Assembly (NCBI RefSeq): GCF_047730065.1
Contig: NZ_CP159829.1
Span: 2,914,001 to 2,978,000, forward strand
Direction: 5' to 3'
Origin: Njordibacter sp028825405
Lineage (GTDB): Bacteria > Pseudomonadota > Gammaproteobacteria > Pseudomonadales > Balneatricaceae
Length of the DNA: 64,000 nt
Shown: positions 18,625 to 28,744 of the stretch, in pieces
Layout of the letters: each line of letters opens with the position of its first letter
How positions within the stretch are numbered: the first letter of the stretch is position 1
Notes under the pieces: model-generated
Databases searched by the model: none
Told to the model about the DNA's origin: nothing
Seen by the model: only the letters and a program-made list of their open reading frames with translations
Made by a program: the position numbers and the translations under genes

Positions 18625-18715
18625 GCGCTAACCCATGCTTAGTTTCATGACCAGAACAAGAGGTTATTGAGCAGGCCAACGAGCGGGCCATTGTGCCAGA
18701 TTTCCTGAGCAGTGG

Positions 18716-19855
18716 CTAGTTATCAGGGCGTTTTGGAGTAGCATCGATACGCCAATCGTTACCCACTTGTGAGATACCTTTAATATCGACATCAACAGCC
18801 TGCGCCATTGTGTCCAAGGGTAGATTAAATAAAGCTTTAGCCTGACTGCCCAACAACTTGGGCGCCATATACACCACTAAATGATGGGTTAGACCAGCCT
18901 TTAAGAAAGCCCCACTTAATCCTGCACCAGCCTCTACCAGCACCTGATTGCACTGACGTTGGCCCAATATAGTCAGTACTGAGGATAAATCAACTTTACC
19001 CTGGTCATCTGCAGCACAGACCACTAGCTCCACGCCCATGTCGATCAAAGCCTGGTGCCGCTGCAGGTCGGCCACACAAGTCATGACTAATACTGAACCA
19101 AGCTGCTGCAAAATTTTAGCCGAGGTGGGCAAACGCAACTGGCTATCCAGTACGACACGCAAAGGTTGTTTGATCAACTCAATCGTGGCCTCAGCCACCC
19201 CCGCTAAAATCAGTTCATCAGCCCGCACATTCATGCTTGGATTATCTCGCAATATAGACCCAATGCCAGTAATTACTGCACAACTTTGGGCCCGCAATAG
19301 ATGCACCTGAGCCCTTGCTTCAGGTCCAGTAATCCATTGGCTTTCACCAGATTCCATCGCTGTTCGACCATCCAAACTCATCGCCAATTTATTGATCACG
19401 TAGGGTTTATTAGTTTTCATACGTTGCAAAAACCCACGATTAGATCGCTTACATTCTGTCTCCATAATTGGTCCAATAACCTCAATTTTTGCCGTCCTTA
19501 GTTGGCTTAGACCCTGCCCTGCAACTAAAGGGTTAGGGTCTTGGCAACCGTACACCAAAGCACTTACACCCGCCTCTATGAGGGCTAAGCTACATGGGGG
19601 GGTGCGCCCATAATGGCCACAAGGCTCTAGGGTGACATACGCAATAGCTCCCTTGGCTAAATCACCAGCAGCTTGGATGGCCATCACTTCGGCATGAGGG
19701 CCACCTACCTGTTGGGTATATCCGGTTCCTACGACCTGGTTGTTTTTAACTAACACACATCCAACGGCTGGATTAGGCCGCGCAATCAGCTGTCCAAAAC
19801 TGGCTTGCTTTAAAGCTAATGTCATAAATTCATGGTGCATGGATTGAATCGCCAT
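18716..19855 (-). CDS. ribD: Bifunctional riboflavin deaminase/reductase RibD
   Basis: Deaminates and then reduces the first pyrimidine intermediates of riboflavin synthesis. 379 residues. The N-terminal cytidine-deaminase fold shows NPAVGCV, HAEV (zinc His and Glu) and PCGHYGRTPPC (zinc cysteines); the C-terminal reductase domain begins near 150 (KPYVINKLAMSLDG). Its ATG overlaps the nrdR stop (TAATG). Unlike the usual order, the next gene is ribBA, not riboflavin synthase ribE. Confidence 0.95.
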   Translation of the reverse strand: MAIQSMHHEFMTLALKQASFGQLIARPNPAVGCVLVKNNQVVGTGYTQQVGGPHAEVMAIQAAGDLAKGAIAYVTLEPCGHYGRTPPCSLALIEAGVSALVYGCQDPNPLVAGQGLSQLRTAKIEVIGPIMETECKRSNRGFLQRMKTNKPYVINKLAMSLDGRTAMESGESQWITGPEARAQVHLLRAQSCAVITGIGSILRDNPSMNVRADELILAGVAEATIELIKQPLRVVLDSQLRLPTSAKILQQLGSVLVMTCVADLQRHQALIDMGVELVVCAADDQGKVDLSSVLTILGQRQCNQVLVEAGAGLSGAFLKAGLTHHLVVYMAPKLLGSQAKALFNLPLDTMAQAVDVDIKGISQVGNDWRIDATPKRPDN

Positions 19856-20319
19856 TAGCTACCCTGGTGCTCTTGTTCTAAGCGCTCAATTTCTTCGCGA
19901 AACTCATTAAGGTCTTTAAAACTACGATACACAGAGGCAAAGCGCACATATGCCACTTCGTCTAACTGGCGCAATTGTGCCATGACCGCCTCACCCACCA
20001 ACTGAGTGCCTACCTCGCGCTCTCCACTCGCACGCAAAGAGTGTTTAATACGATTTAGGCTGGCTTCAATAGCTTCAATACTAACGGGGCGCTTTTCTAG
20101 GGATCTTAAGATGCCAGCACGTAATTTGTCTTCATCAAAAGGCTGGCGGGTGCCGTCTTGCTTAACCACTCTGGGCATCAATAGTTCGGCCACTTCAAAG
20201 GTCGTAAAGCGCTCGTTGCAGGTTAAGCATTCGCGTCTACGACGAATTTGTTCACCTTCGCTAACTAGTCGCGAGTCGATTACTTTGGTTTCAGGATGAG
20301 TACAAAAGGGGCAATACAT
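19855..20319 (-). CDS. nrdR: Transcriptional repressor NrdR
   Basis: Zinc-ribbon plus ATP-cone repressor of ribonucleotide reductase genes. 154 residues, standard length. The zinc ribbon consists of CPFC (3-6) and CLTC (about 31-34) with the DSR motif between; the ATP-cone covers about 49-139 (VVKQDGTRQPFDEDKL). It is the first gene of a seven-gene operon ending at pgpA. No nrd genes are in the window. Confidence 0.96.
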   Translation of the reverse strand: MYCPFCTHPETKVIDSRLVSEGEQIRRRRECLTCNERFTTFEVAELLMPRVVKQDGTRQPFDEDKLRAGILRSLEKRPVSIEAIEASLNRIKHSLRASGEREVGTQLVGEAVMAQLRQLDEVAYVRFASVYRSFKDLNEFREEIERLEQEHQGS

Positions 20320-20483
20320 AGATGTCTCAGTGAATCTTAAAGGAGGCTATTTAAAGAACACATTATAGCCTTAATATTTACTTCTGGGCCAGTTAGCTGG
20401 TAGCAGCAAAGAGGTAGGGTATTTAGTGGATTTATAGCCAAGAACTGCTATTCTGGCGCCCTTGTCTAGTTTAAAGGAATAAC

Positions 20484-21389
20484 ATGAGCAATTTACCGAT
20501 TGCCGAACTGGCTGCCCTAGCCGCTGCAGTATGCTGGACTTTTACCGCTATTTTAGCGGCCCCCGGGGTTCACCACTTTGGAGCGGTGGCCTTCAATCGC
20601 TATAGAGTCGTCTTTGCTGGGACCGTGCTGATTGTCATCACCAGCATTATGGGCTTATGGTCAAGCGTCCCTAACAACGCCATGCTCGCCCTAATTGGCT
20701 CTAGCTTAGTAGGCATTGTGATTGGTGATACAGCGCTCATGCAAGCTTTAAAGCGCATCGGACCCCGGCGCAATTCTGTGCTATTTGCGACCAGTGCGCC
20801 AATGGCTGCTGGCATGGGCTTTATCTGGTTGGGTGAAACCCTTAGCACAAATCTATTAATTGGCTGTGGCTTAATTCTACTGGGCGTTGTGAATGCTGTT
20901 TGGTGGGGTCGCAAAAACGAAGGCCAGCATCGCTTAGAAAAAGTGAGTGGTCATTTGGGTTGGGGGATTTTAATTGGACTGACGGCGGCGTTTGGCCAAG
21001 CAGCAGGCGCTGTATTGGCCAAACCTGTACTCTTAGCTGGTGCTGACCCTATTGCAGCGTCCGCCATTAGAGTCGGCTTTGCTGCCGTCGTATTATTGCT
21101 TGTACGGGCCTTGCCGTTTGCCTGGGCCAAAGCCAATGCAGCACCGACACCTGCATTCGTGTGGCGCACTATGAGCAGTGCGACCTTAGGATTGGTTTTG
21201 GGTATGACTTTGTTGGTTTATGCTTTAGGTCGAGGTGAAGTCGGCATAGTGATGACCTTATCAGCCATCACACCCGTCATTATTTTGCCTGTGGTTTGGT
21301 TCATTACCGGACAGCGACCCAGTCGTGGTGCTTGGCTAGGCGCAGCCTTGGTGGTGGTCGGCAGCAGTGTGATCTTCTTAAACAGTTAA
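20484..21389 (+). CDS. DMT-superfamily (EamA) transporter
   Basis: Predicted inner membrane permease, 301 residues with about ten hydrophobic helices in two EamA repeats. Preceded by TAAAGGAATAAC, a good ribosome-binding site. It is not closely similar to the other EamA protein at 9279. Substrate is unknown. It stands convergent to gshA, with 20 bases between the stops. Confidence 0.85.
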   Translation: MSNLPIAELAALAAAVCWTFTAILAAPGVHHFGAVAFNRYRVVFAGTVLIVITSIMGLWSSVPNNAMLALIGSSLVGIVIGDTALMQALKRIGPRRNSVLFATSAPMAAGMGFIWLGETLSTNLLIGCGLILLGVVNAVWWGRKNEGQHRLEKVSGHLGWGILIGLTAAFGQAAGAVLAKPVLLAGADPIAASAIRVGFAAVVLLLVRALPFAWAKANAAPTPAFVWRTMSSATLGLVLGMTLLVYALGRGEVGIVMTLSAITPVIILPVVWFITGQRPSRGAWLGAALVVVGSSVIFLNS

Positions 21390-21409
21390 ACCCTTGGTAA
21401 TGCGCCCAG

Positions 21410-22972
21410 TTACTGGGCCAAATAGGCTGCCAGAAAATCGTCGAAGGGTTCAGTTTGCTCAGCTTCAATACGCTGTTGATGAGCAATAGATGCAGTGACT
21501 TGCTCACTTAACTCTTGTTGGCGATGAGAGCTTAGACTCTGTTCTAAGTGATAAGCTTGATGCTGCTGCGCCAACTTAAAGGATAGGGCTTGATGTGACA
21601 AGTTGCCATTCGCCATGGCCTCTAAAACTTGCGCAGACGGTGTCAACGATGAGTCTTTTAGGCGCGCTTCCATAGCATCGATAGCCTCTAATACCTCTGT
21701 TTTATCAGGCATTACGTCAACCACTAAGCGCAGCTTAGAAATCATCTCAAAGCCCAGCGACTGCAAACTCTTAGGCCCACTGCAAGTTCCAAGCATCAAT
21801 CCAGGTTTGCGCCCTTGGCGCACGACAACGGCTTGATTGGTTTTAATTAAATCGCATTCTTGGTCGCTAATTTCTAGACTTTGATCAAACAAACACCAGC
21901 ACAAAAAGACATTAATAAACTGACTTTGTTGTGCATCAATGCCGAGTGGCAAAAAGGGATTGAGATCTATGTTTCTGACTTCTACGTACTCTACACCAGA
22001 TTCTTTAAGCGCATGTACCGGCTTTTGACCGGCGCGAGCTACTCGTTTAGGGCGGATATCACTATAATATTCGTTCTCAATTTGGAGTAAGTTAGCATTG
22101 AGTTGACGATAAGCACCATCTACTTTTACGCCTATGTTCTCGTACTGAGATAGGGGCGTAGAAATAGCATGTTCCAGGGACTTAGCATAGGTATCTAAGT
22201 GGTTAAAACACAAATTCAATACTGACTGAACTTTATTATTATAGCCCAAGTCACTCATGCGCAAAGAAGTGGCGTAAGGTCCAATTAAGCATCCATCAGG
22301 GCCTTCCTCTAAGTCTATCTCACGGCCTTTAACAAAACTTGAATCTAAGGCTGGTGAGGCTCCAAAAAGATATAATAAAATCCACGAGTGACGCCTAAAA
22401 TTACGGATCAAACTAAAATATTGGCTGGAGCGAAAGTCACGCAAGGTCTGTTCATTATTAAGCAGTTGTTGATACGCTGGCCAAAAATGATCTTGCGGCG
22501 AGAAATTAAAGTGCAGGCCTGCAATAGACTGCATCGTTTTACCATAGCGCCACGCCAAACCAACGCGGTAAGTGTGTTTCAGCTTACCTGTATTGGAGCT
22601 CCCAAAGTCTGCAATACGGATATCATCCTCACCATCAAGGTAACAGGGCATGCTAGCAGGCCAAACATACTCACCCAACCCCTGCAACTTACTGGCACTG
22701 TAACTATGCAATTGCTGCATAAAATCTAGGGCAGCAGTAGGGCTTTGGAACACAGGAGTAATGTATTCCAAAAGTGCTTCTGAATAGTCTGTGGTAATGC
22801 TGCCATGGGTTAAGCTTGATCCAAGGGATAGTGGGTGATCCTTATGGCTCACACGGCCACTCAGGTCTACCCTTAAGCCTTCTTTTTCAATTCCACACTG
22901 CAAACTCTTCAAGGTTATGGCGACAGGTGATTGTTTCACCTGCTGAAGGTGTTGTTGTAAATAAGCGGGCAT
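21410..22972 (-). CDS. gshA: Glutamate-cysteine ligase (GshA, proteobacterial type)
   Basis: First step of glutathione synthesis: ATP-dependent joining of glutamate and cysteine. About 520 residues, the length of the E. coli-type enzyme. Key segments: GIEKEGLRVD near the N-terminus, ITTDYSEALLEYITP, GLHFNFS, and YVEVRNIDLNPF in the second half. ATG 22972 is preceded by GGAG at proper distance; the TTG at 22984 lies upstream of that site's use. gshB is not in the window. Confidence 0.95.
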   Translation of the reverse strand: MPAYLQQHLQQVKQSPVAITLKSLQCGIEKEGLRVDLSGRVSHKDHPLSLGSSLTHGSITTDYSEALLEYITPVFQSPTAALDFMQQLHSYSASKLQGLGEYVWPASMPCYLDGEDDIRIADFGSSNTGKLKHTYRVGLAWRYGKTMQSIAGLHFNFSPQDHFWPAYQQLLNNEQTLRDFRSSQYFSLIRNFRRHSWILLYLFGASPALDSSFVKGREIDLEEGPDGCLIGPYATSLRMSDLGYNNKVQSVLNLCFNHLDTYAKSLEHAISTPLSQYENIGVKVDGAYRQLNANLLQIENEYYSDIRPKRVARAGQKPVHALKESGVEYVEVRNIDLNPFLPLGIDAQQSQFINVFLCWCLFDQSLEISDQECDLIKTNQAVVVRQGRKPGLMLGTCSGPKSLQSLGFEMISKLRLVVDVMPDKTEVLEAIDAMEARLKDSSLTPSAQVLEAMANGNLSHQALSFKLAQQHQAYHLEQSLSSHRQQELSEQVTASIAHQQRIEAEQTEPFDDFLAAYLAQ

Positions 22973-23050
22973 CTGGTGCTCCAAATAGTGTTAAATAGCC
23001 AACGACTAAGGACATAAAAAGCTTAGTCTAGCTGGGCGTCAAATTCTGTT

Positions 23051-25363
23051 TTAGTTTGCTTTTTTTAAGCGTGACTGAGCTTCCTTTAGCTTTTGCGCCA
23101 TACTACCCAGCAATTGTTGCGATTGCGCTGGAGCAGCGCGAGCAGGTTCCTGCGGTGCCACATCGACATTGGGGCGAGACTTGTGAACCTTAGGCTGATC
23201 ATCTTGGGTTGGCAACTCATCACTTAAGCGCATAGAGAGTCCAATACGTTTGCGCGGCACATCGATTTGCATTACCTTCACTTTGACAATGTCCCCAGCC
23301 TTTACGATGTCATGAGGATCTTTAACATACTGGTGTGCTAAAGCCGAGATATGGACCAAACCATCTTGGTGAACCCCAAGGTCTACAAAGGCACCAAAAT
23401 TAGTCACATTGCTCACAGTGCCTTCCATGATAGAGCCTAGAATTAACTGCTTAATACTTTCCACACCCTCTGTAAGCTTAGCCATACGAAATTCTGGCCT
23501 TGGGTCACGCCCAGGCTTTTGCAGCTCACTCAACAAATCTTTGAGAGTGTGCTCACCCACGCCTTGATCATGCATTTGTCTAACCTGGATCTGTTGCAGT
23601 TGATCACTCCCCATAAGGTCAGACACAGTGAGTTTGAGCTGCCCAGCTAATTGGTCAACTAAAGCATAGGCTTCTGGATGAACAGAGGTGCCATCTAAAG
23701 GGTTATCACCACCACGGATGCGTAAAAACCCAGCACATTGCTCAAACGCCTTATCGCCCAGCCGACTGACTTTAAGCAACTGCTTACGATTATTAAAGGC
23801 CCCATTGATATCACGATAGATCACAATATTCTCTGCCATGGTTTTATTCAGGCCTGCCACACGCTCTAATAACGGCGCCGATGCAGTATTAAGATCAACG
23901 CCCACATTATTGACACAATCTTCAACCACATTATCCAGTTTTCGGATCAACTGCACTTGGCTGACGTCATGCTGATATTGGCCTACACCAATCGCCTTAG
24001 GTTCAATTTTAACTAATTCTGCTAATGGGTCTTGTAGCCGCCTCGCAATCGAGACCGCTCCTCGATAACTCACGTCCAAATCTGGAAATTCTGCCGCAGC
24101 AAGGGCCGATGCAGAATAGATTGACGCCCCCGCTTCACTAATAATAATTCGTTGGGGAGCGTGAGTTTCTAGGCTTGCTTGAACTTCCTTAACCAGCTTA
24201 TCAGTCTCGCGCGAGCCCGTTCCATTGCCAATAGCCACGAGCTGTATTTGATAAGTTTGGCACCACTTTACCAAAAGGGCTGACGCAGCCTGCCATTTAT
24301 TATGGGGCACATGGGGGAAAATAGTTTCGGTGGTCAGCAATTTCCCTGTGGCATCTACCACCACTGCCTTGACGCCAGTACGTAGGCCTGGGTCTAAACC
24401 AAGGGTCACCTTATCACCAGCTGGAGCGGCCAATAATAAGTCTTTTAAGTTATTGGCAAAGACCCCTATGGCGCTGTCTTCTGATGCCTCTCTAACACGG
24501 CTAATAAGCGCCGTTTCTAACTGACTGGCAAGCTTCACACGCCAAGTCCAACGCACCACTTCGTTGAGCCACTTATCTGCGGCTCGGCCTTCATCCTTAA
24601 TATTCCAATAAAATGCCACCCTTGACTCATAAGGCAAGTGTTCATGTTTAGACCACAGTATAGTGGCCTGCAAAATGCCTTCGTTACGGCCCCTTAATAT
24701 AGCCAAGGCCCGGTGGGAGGGAATCGTCTTTAGCGCTTCTTGAAACTCAAAGTAATCTTGGAACTTGACCCCCACTTGCTCTTTGCCATCAACTACTTGG
24801 GTTTGCCATTGCGCATCTTGCCAACCAAGGTGACGCAATTCTGCGAGTAGGTCTGCAGCTAAACTAAAACGCTCCATGAGTATTTGCTTAGCACCATTTA
24901 AGGCGTCTTTTATATGGGTGATTTGAAGGTCAATATTAAGATAAGTCTCTGCAACTTGTTCTGGGTCTAGGGTGGGGTCTTTGAGCAGAGCATCCGCCAG
25001 TGGCTGCAAGCCTGCCTCTATGGCAATTTGAGCCTTAGTTCGGCGCTTCGTTTTAAACGGCAAGTATAGGTCTTCTAATCGTGTTTTACTGTCAGCCGCA
25101 TCAATGAGTTTAGCTAATTCTGGGGTTAGTTTTTCTTGTTTATCAATGCTATCCAAAATAGTTTTTTTGCGAGCGTTAAGCTCACGCAGGTAGCCAAGAC
25201 GCTCTTCTAAAGCGCGTAATTGAGTATCATCCAGTACACCCGTCACTTCTTTGCGATAGCGGGCGATAAAGGGCACTGTTGAGCCTTCATCTAACAATGT
25301 AACTGCAGCATCTACTTGCCATCTTTGAACCGCAAGTTCGGTAGCAATTTGTTGATTTATCAC
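23051..25363 (-). CDS. tex: Tex-family RNA-binding protein (YhgF/Tex)
   Basis: Large conserved nucleic acid-binding factor with a general role in transcription and stress fitness. 770 residues: Tex N-terminal helical domain (VPFIARYRKEVTG), a YqgF/RNaseH-like fold in the middle (LGLDPGLRTGVKAVVVD, about 320-450), helix-hairpin-helix motifs (VGVDLNTAS...LLERVAGLN) and a C-terminal S1 domain (about 650-725, VTNFGAFVDLGVHQDGLVH). A basic, low-complexity tail follows. The start is a GTG with AAGGA upstream. It is transcribed toward gshA but 78 bases separate them. Confidence 0.95.
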   Translation of the reverse strand: MINQQIATELAVQRWQVDAAVTLLDEGSTVPFIARYRKEVTGVLDDTQLRALEERLGYLRELNARKKTILDSIDKQEKLTPELAKLIDAADSKTRLEDLYLPFKTKRRTKAQIAIEAGLQPLADALLKDPTLDPEQVAETYLNIDLQITHIKDALNGAKQILMERFSLAADLLAELRHLGWQDAQWQTQVVDGKEQVGVKFQDYFEFQEALKTIPSHRALAILRGRNEGILQATILWSKHEHLPYESRVAFYWNIKDEGRAADKWLNEVVRWTWRVKLASQLETALISRVREASEDSAIGVFANNLKDLLLAAPAGDKVTLGLDPGLRTGVKAVVVDATGKLLTTETIFPHVPHNKWQAASALLVKWCQTYQIQLVAIGNGTGSRETDKLVKEVQASLETHAPQRIIISEAGASIYSASALAAAEFPDLDVSYRGAVSIARRLQDPLAELVKIEPKAIGVGQYQHDVSQVQLIRKLDNVVEDCVNNVGVDLNTASAPLLERVAGLNKTMAENIVIYRDINGAFNNRKQLLKVSRLGDKAFEQCAGFLRIRGGDNPLDGTSVHPEAYALVDQLAGQLKLTVSDLMGSDQLQQIQVRQMHDQGVGEHTLKDLLSELQKPGRDPRPEFRMAKLTEGVESIKQLILGSIMEGTVSNVTNFGAFVDLGVHQDGLVHISALAHQYVKDPHDIVKAGDIVKVKVMQIDVPRKRIGLSMRLSDELPTQDDQPKVHKSRPNVDVAPQEPARAAPAQSQQLLGSMAQKLKEAQSRLKKAN

Positions 25364-25448
25364 GGACTAAGCATCCTTCTTATCTCAAAAACTCAACTCA
25401 ATATAATGGGGGCGCACGGTAGTTTTTAAAGGCGCCTTTGATCAAGCC

Positions 25449-25476
25449 AAAAAAAAGGGCCTCTAGCGGCCCTTTT
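25449..25476 (-). terminator. Rho-independent terminator after pckA
   Basis: Inverted repeat AAAAGGGCC / GGCCCTTTT with a six-base loop, giving a GC stem and a U-run on the minus strand, 30 bases past the pckA stop. Confidence 0.85.
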
Positions 25477-25505
25477 AATTATTGTTAATCTCTGCTTCAG
25501 ATTAT

Positions 25506-27065
25506 TTAGCTGGGCTGCGGACCTGCATTAACGATGGCTTCTGAGACACTAAAACGTTTAAAATTTTCATTAAATTTGCCGATTAGAGTGGCAGCCTCTG
25601 TGTCGTATGCATCCTGATCTTGCCAAGTGTTGCGAGGGTTGAGCAAAGCACTGTCTACGCCCTCAAGGGTCGTTGGCACATCAACATTGAGTCCCGCTAA
25701 GTGTTGTGTTGCAGCTTCAGCAATATTGCCACTTTGGATGGCCGCAATAATGGCACGGGTAGTTGGAATACTGAAGCGTTTACCGGTACCGTATGAACCT
25801 CCCGTCCAACCCGTGTTAACCAAATACACTTTGCTACCAAAAGACTCAATACGCTTCATCAAAAGCTCCGCATAAACACCTGCTGGACGAGGAAAGAAGG
25901 GGGCGCCAAAACAAGTAGAAAAGGTCGAGCGGATGGCTGCACTAGAACCCATTTCTGTGGAGCCAACCAAAGCAGTGTAACCACTTAAAAAGTGATACGC
26001 TGCAGCTTCTTTAGTCAAGATGGATACGGGAGGTAACACACCGGTCAAGTCACAGGTTAAAAATATGATGGCCTCTGGCTCACCCGCTAAATTCTTTTGC
26101 GTACGTTTTTCAATATGCTCTAAAGGATAGGCACACCGTCCATTTTCTGTGATGTCCGTATTATCATAATCAGCTTGTTTACTCTCATCATCTAACCATA
26201 CGTTCTCGACGATGGCGCCAAATCTGATTGCATCCCAAATGATGGGCTCGTTCTTTTTACTGAGGTTAATGGTTTTAGCGTAACAACCACCTTCAATATT
26301 GAACACCACACCTTCGCCCCAGCCATGCTCATCATCACCAATCAAATAGCGCTCTGGGTCTGCAGAAAGGGTAGTTTTACCGGTACCAGACAAACCAAAA
26401 AATAAAGTGGTTTTGCCATCATCGCCTACATTGGCAGAGCAATGCATGGGCAATACATCATGTGCTGGTAGGAGGAAGTTTTGCACAGAGAACATGGCTT
26501 TTTTCATTTCTCCCGCGTAGCGCATGCCTGCTAATAATACCTTCTGCTGGGTAAAGTTAATCATCACACAGCCATCACTATTAGTGCCATCTCGCTCTGG
26601 CTGACACTCAAAATTAGCCACATTAAGAATTTGCCACTCGCTTTTACCTGCAGGATTGTAGTTTTGTGGCACGATAAATAAGTTTTGGCCAAACAAGTTT
26701 TGCCATGCGGTTTGGGTCGTCATACGAATAGGAATATAGTGATCATGATCTGCGCCCACATGGACATTGGCCACATACTTGTCTTGGCCAGTTAAAGAGG
26801 CTGTGACACGGTCCCATAAAGCCGCAAATATTTCTGGTGTTACCGGACGATTTACGGCGCCCCATTCGATTTGGTCAGCAGTGCTGGGTTCTTGAACGAC
26901 AAACCGATCTAGTGGAGAACGTCCAGTGCGGGCACCCGTGATCACGTTTAGAGCGCCAGTATTGGCTAGAGTGCCTTCGCCGTTGGCGATAGCTTTTTGG
27001 ATTAAACTCGCCGGAGAGAGTTGCGTAAAGGTGGTTCCAGTATCAGTAGCTGCAGATGCGTTCAT
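25506..27065 (-). CDS. pckA: Phosphoenolpyruvate carboxykinase (ATP)
   Basis: Converts oxaloacetate to phosphoenolpyruvate, the entry step of gluconeogenesis. 519 residues. Visible signatures: TGARTGRSPLDRFVV, HVGADHDHYIPIR, the kinase loop GLSGTGKTTLS (about 245-255), DDEHGW, and GGSYGTGKRF. Monocistronic with its own terminator. The order hslR-hslO-pckA is also found in E. coli. Confidence 0.97.
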   Translation of the reverse strand: MNASAATDTGTTFTQLSPASLIQKAIANGEGTLANTGALNVITGARTGRSPLDRFVVQEPSTADQIEWGAVNRPVTPEIFAALWDRVTASLTGQDKYVANVHVGADHDHYIPIRMTTQTAWQNLFGQNLFIVPQNYNPAGKSEWQILNVANFECQPERDGTNSDGCVMINFTQQKVLLAGMRYAGEMKKAMFSVQNFLLPAHDVLPMHCSANVGDDGKTTLFFGLSGTGKTTLSADPERYLIGDDEHGWGEGVVFNIEGGCYAKTINLSKKNEPIIWDAIRFGAIVENVWLDDESKQADYDNTDITENGRCAYPLEHIEKRTQKNLAGEPEAIIFLTCDLTGVLPPVSILTKEAAAYHFLSGYTALVGSTEMGSSAAIRSTFSTCFGAPFFPRPAGVYAELLMKRIESFGSKVYLVNTGWTGGSYGTGKRFSIPTTRAIIAAIQSGNIAEAATQHLAGLNVDVPTTLEGVDSALLNPRNTWQDQDAYDTEAATLIGKFNENFKRFSVSEAIVNAGPQPS

Positions 27066-27268
27066 GTATCAATACCTATGATTTACTTAGGTTTTTAGGA
27101 TCTTCTAAATAACCTAAGTGGGAGTATGTCAATCCGACGATAAAAATGAGGCTGGATTATGTCAGAAAAGCCCCATAAAAGCCAAAATAAAGCCCATCAA
27201 TTATACTAATAGTACAGCCGTTTGAGCGACCTAAAAATTGGCCTTTAGGTGGGCCAACCAGCAGCTAC

Positions 27269-28183
27269 TCAATGCAATGCTGATTCAACTTTAGCCGGCA
27301 AGACATCCTGCTCCAGCAAAAGGTGGCAGTCCACTTTATCAAATGCATACTGAGTGTTGCAAAAGTGGCAATCAATAATAATGGCTTTTTGCTCTGCTAA
27401 AATTTCATTAACTGTTGTTGCACCTAATCCTACAATTGCCGCGCCACAGCGTTCACGACTGCAGTCACACTGCTGCAAAATAGGTCGTGGGGCAAATACT
27501 TGCACTTGATGCTCGTGAAATAGCCGATATAAGACTTGCTCTGCAGGCAAGTGTGCAAGCTCATGCTGCGTCAGAGAAGCAGCTAAAGCGTGGACCAATT
27601 CCCAGTCTAAGTCAGCTTGATCTTCTTGAACTGTGGTTTGGGGCAATCTTTGCAGCATCAGCCCTGCAGCGCCTGCCTCTGTGCTGACCAATTGAATATG
27701 GGTAGGCAATTGTTCTGATTGGTAAAAATAACTTTCAATGCACTCTGCAAGAGTCCCTTGATCCGCCATTACTATGCCTTGATACCGCTGTCCTTGGTCA
27801 GGCTCAATAGTGATAATCAAACGTCCATCAGCCACCAGTTCAGCAAAGCTTGCGTCTGCACCCACGACGCCATCAACTTGCGCCATACCTTTGACTCTAT
27901 AGGGTTGCTCTGGATCGTTACTCAACTGTCGGCACTCTGCCATGACCCATTTTATTGGCCCAGACCCCCGAATTTGTACGCTTAAATGACCGCGTAATTT
28001 AAGGTTGGCACTGAGCAGGCAAGCAACAATCAGCATTTCTGTTAATAAACGGGCTACAGGGGCGGGATAATCTTGCTCATCTAACAAAGCCTTTACGCCT
28101 TGGTCAAGCCGCAAATGGACACCACGTATGTCCATATCAGTGAACATGAAGCCTTGCATTTCATCATTGGTCATAAAAATCAT
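27269..28183 (-). CDS. hslO: Redox-regulated chaperone Hsp33 (HslO)
   Basis: Holdase chaperone that is switched on when oxidants release zinc from its cysteines. About 304 residues when started at ATG 28183; the ATG at 28174 is an alternative. The open frame continues to 28420 but that extension overlaps hslR and lacks family similarity. The C-terminal zinc switch is complete: CDC and, after a linker, CHFC. The core includes RGSGPIKWVMAEC and the LPTHIQL region. Directly downstream of hslR (37 bases), a heat-shock operon. Confidence 0.94.
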   Translation of the reverse strand: MIFMTNDEMQGFMFTDMDIRGVHLRLDQGVKALLDEQDYPAPVARLLTEMLIVACLLSANLKLRGHLSVQIRGSGPIKWVMAECRQLSNDPEQPYRVKGMAQVDGVVGADASFAELVADGRLIITIEPDQGQRYQGIVMADQGTLAECIESYFYQSEQLPTHIQLVSTEAGAAGLMLQRLPQTTVQEDQADLDWELVHALAASLTQHELAHLPAEQVLYRLFHEHQVQVFAPRPILQQCDCSRERCGAAIVGLGATTVNEILAEQKAIIIDCHFCNTQYAFDKVDCHLLLEQDVLPAKVESALH

Positions 28184-28220
28184 CTGTCTCGAAAAAAAAT
28201 AGATAGCGGCTAATTGTAGA

Positions 28221-28628
28221 CTACAACTGCTGCTGCTCAAAACGCTGCTGGTCCCGGCGCTGTTTTTTGGTCGGTTTGCCATCAGAAACAGAGCCTTGTC
28301 CCATAGCTTTGCGGCTGGTGGCAAGATCTGCACGTGCTTTTTCACTGGTGGCAGTTTCGGTGTATAACAGAGCGGCTTCTGGTGCACCTCTTCGGTTTCC
28401 AGCAATGGCTTGGACCTCAATTATTTTTTCATCAAAGCCTTGGCGTATGGATATTTTCGCACCCACTTCAACCACTCGACTGCACTTAGCTTTGGCACCT
28501 TGATAATGCACCTTGCCACCCTCGACCGCTTGTTTGGCAAGGGCTCTGGTTCGATAGAATCGAGCCGCCCACAACCACTTGTCGAGCCGAACCTTTTCAT
28601 CCACATTTTTTTCAACTTTGCTGCCCAT
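28221..28628 (-). CDS. hslR: Heat shock protein 15, S4-domain (HslR)
   Basis: Small RNA-binding protein that recognises stalled 50S subunits carrying nascent chain-tRNA. 135 residues. An S4 domain occupies about 12-70 (VRLDKWLWAARFYRTRALAKQ), followed by a highly basic C-terminal tail ending in a Q-rich stretch. First gene of hslR-hslO and divergent from trxB. Confidence 0.93.
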   Translation of the reverse strand: MGSKVEKNVDEKVRLDKWLWAARFYRTRALAKQAVEGGKVHYQGAKAKCSRVVEVGAKISIRQGFDEKIIEVQAIAGNRRGAPEAALLYTETATSEKARADLATSRKAMGQGSVSDGKPTKKQRRDQQRFEQQQL

Positions 28629-28744
28629 GTTCGATTCCTTTAAATTTCTAAAATCATGGCATAAACTGCCTGCCCTGTGGGTTGAATTATGCTAAGGTCA
28701 CCCGCATATTTTCAGTTGTACCATATCATTATATAGGACTCACT

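Noticed and set aside
18625..18715. Possible FMN riboswitch before ribBA
   Set aside because: The gap is only about 90 bases and lacks the conserved RFN segments; the operon begins at nrdR.
28183..28420. N-terminal extension of hslO
   Set aside because: Overlaps hslR in another frame and has no similarity to Hsp33.
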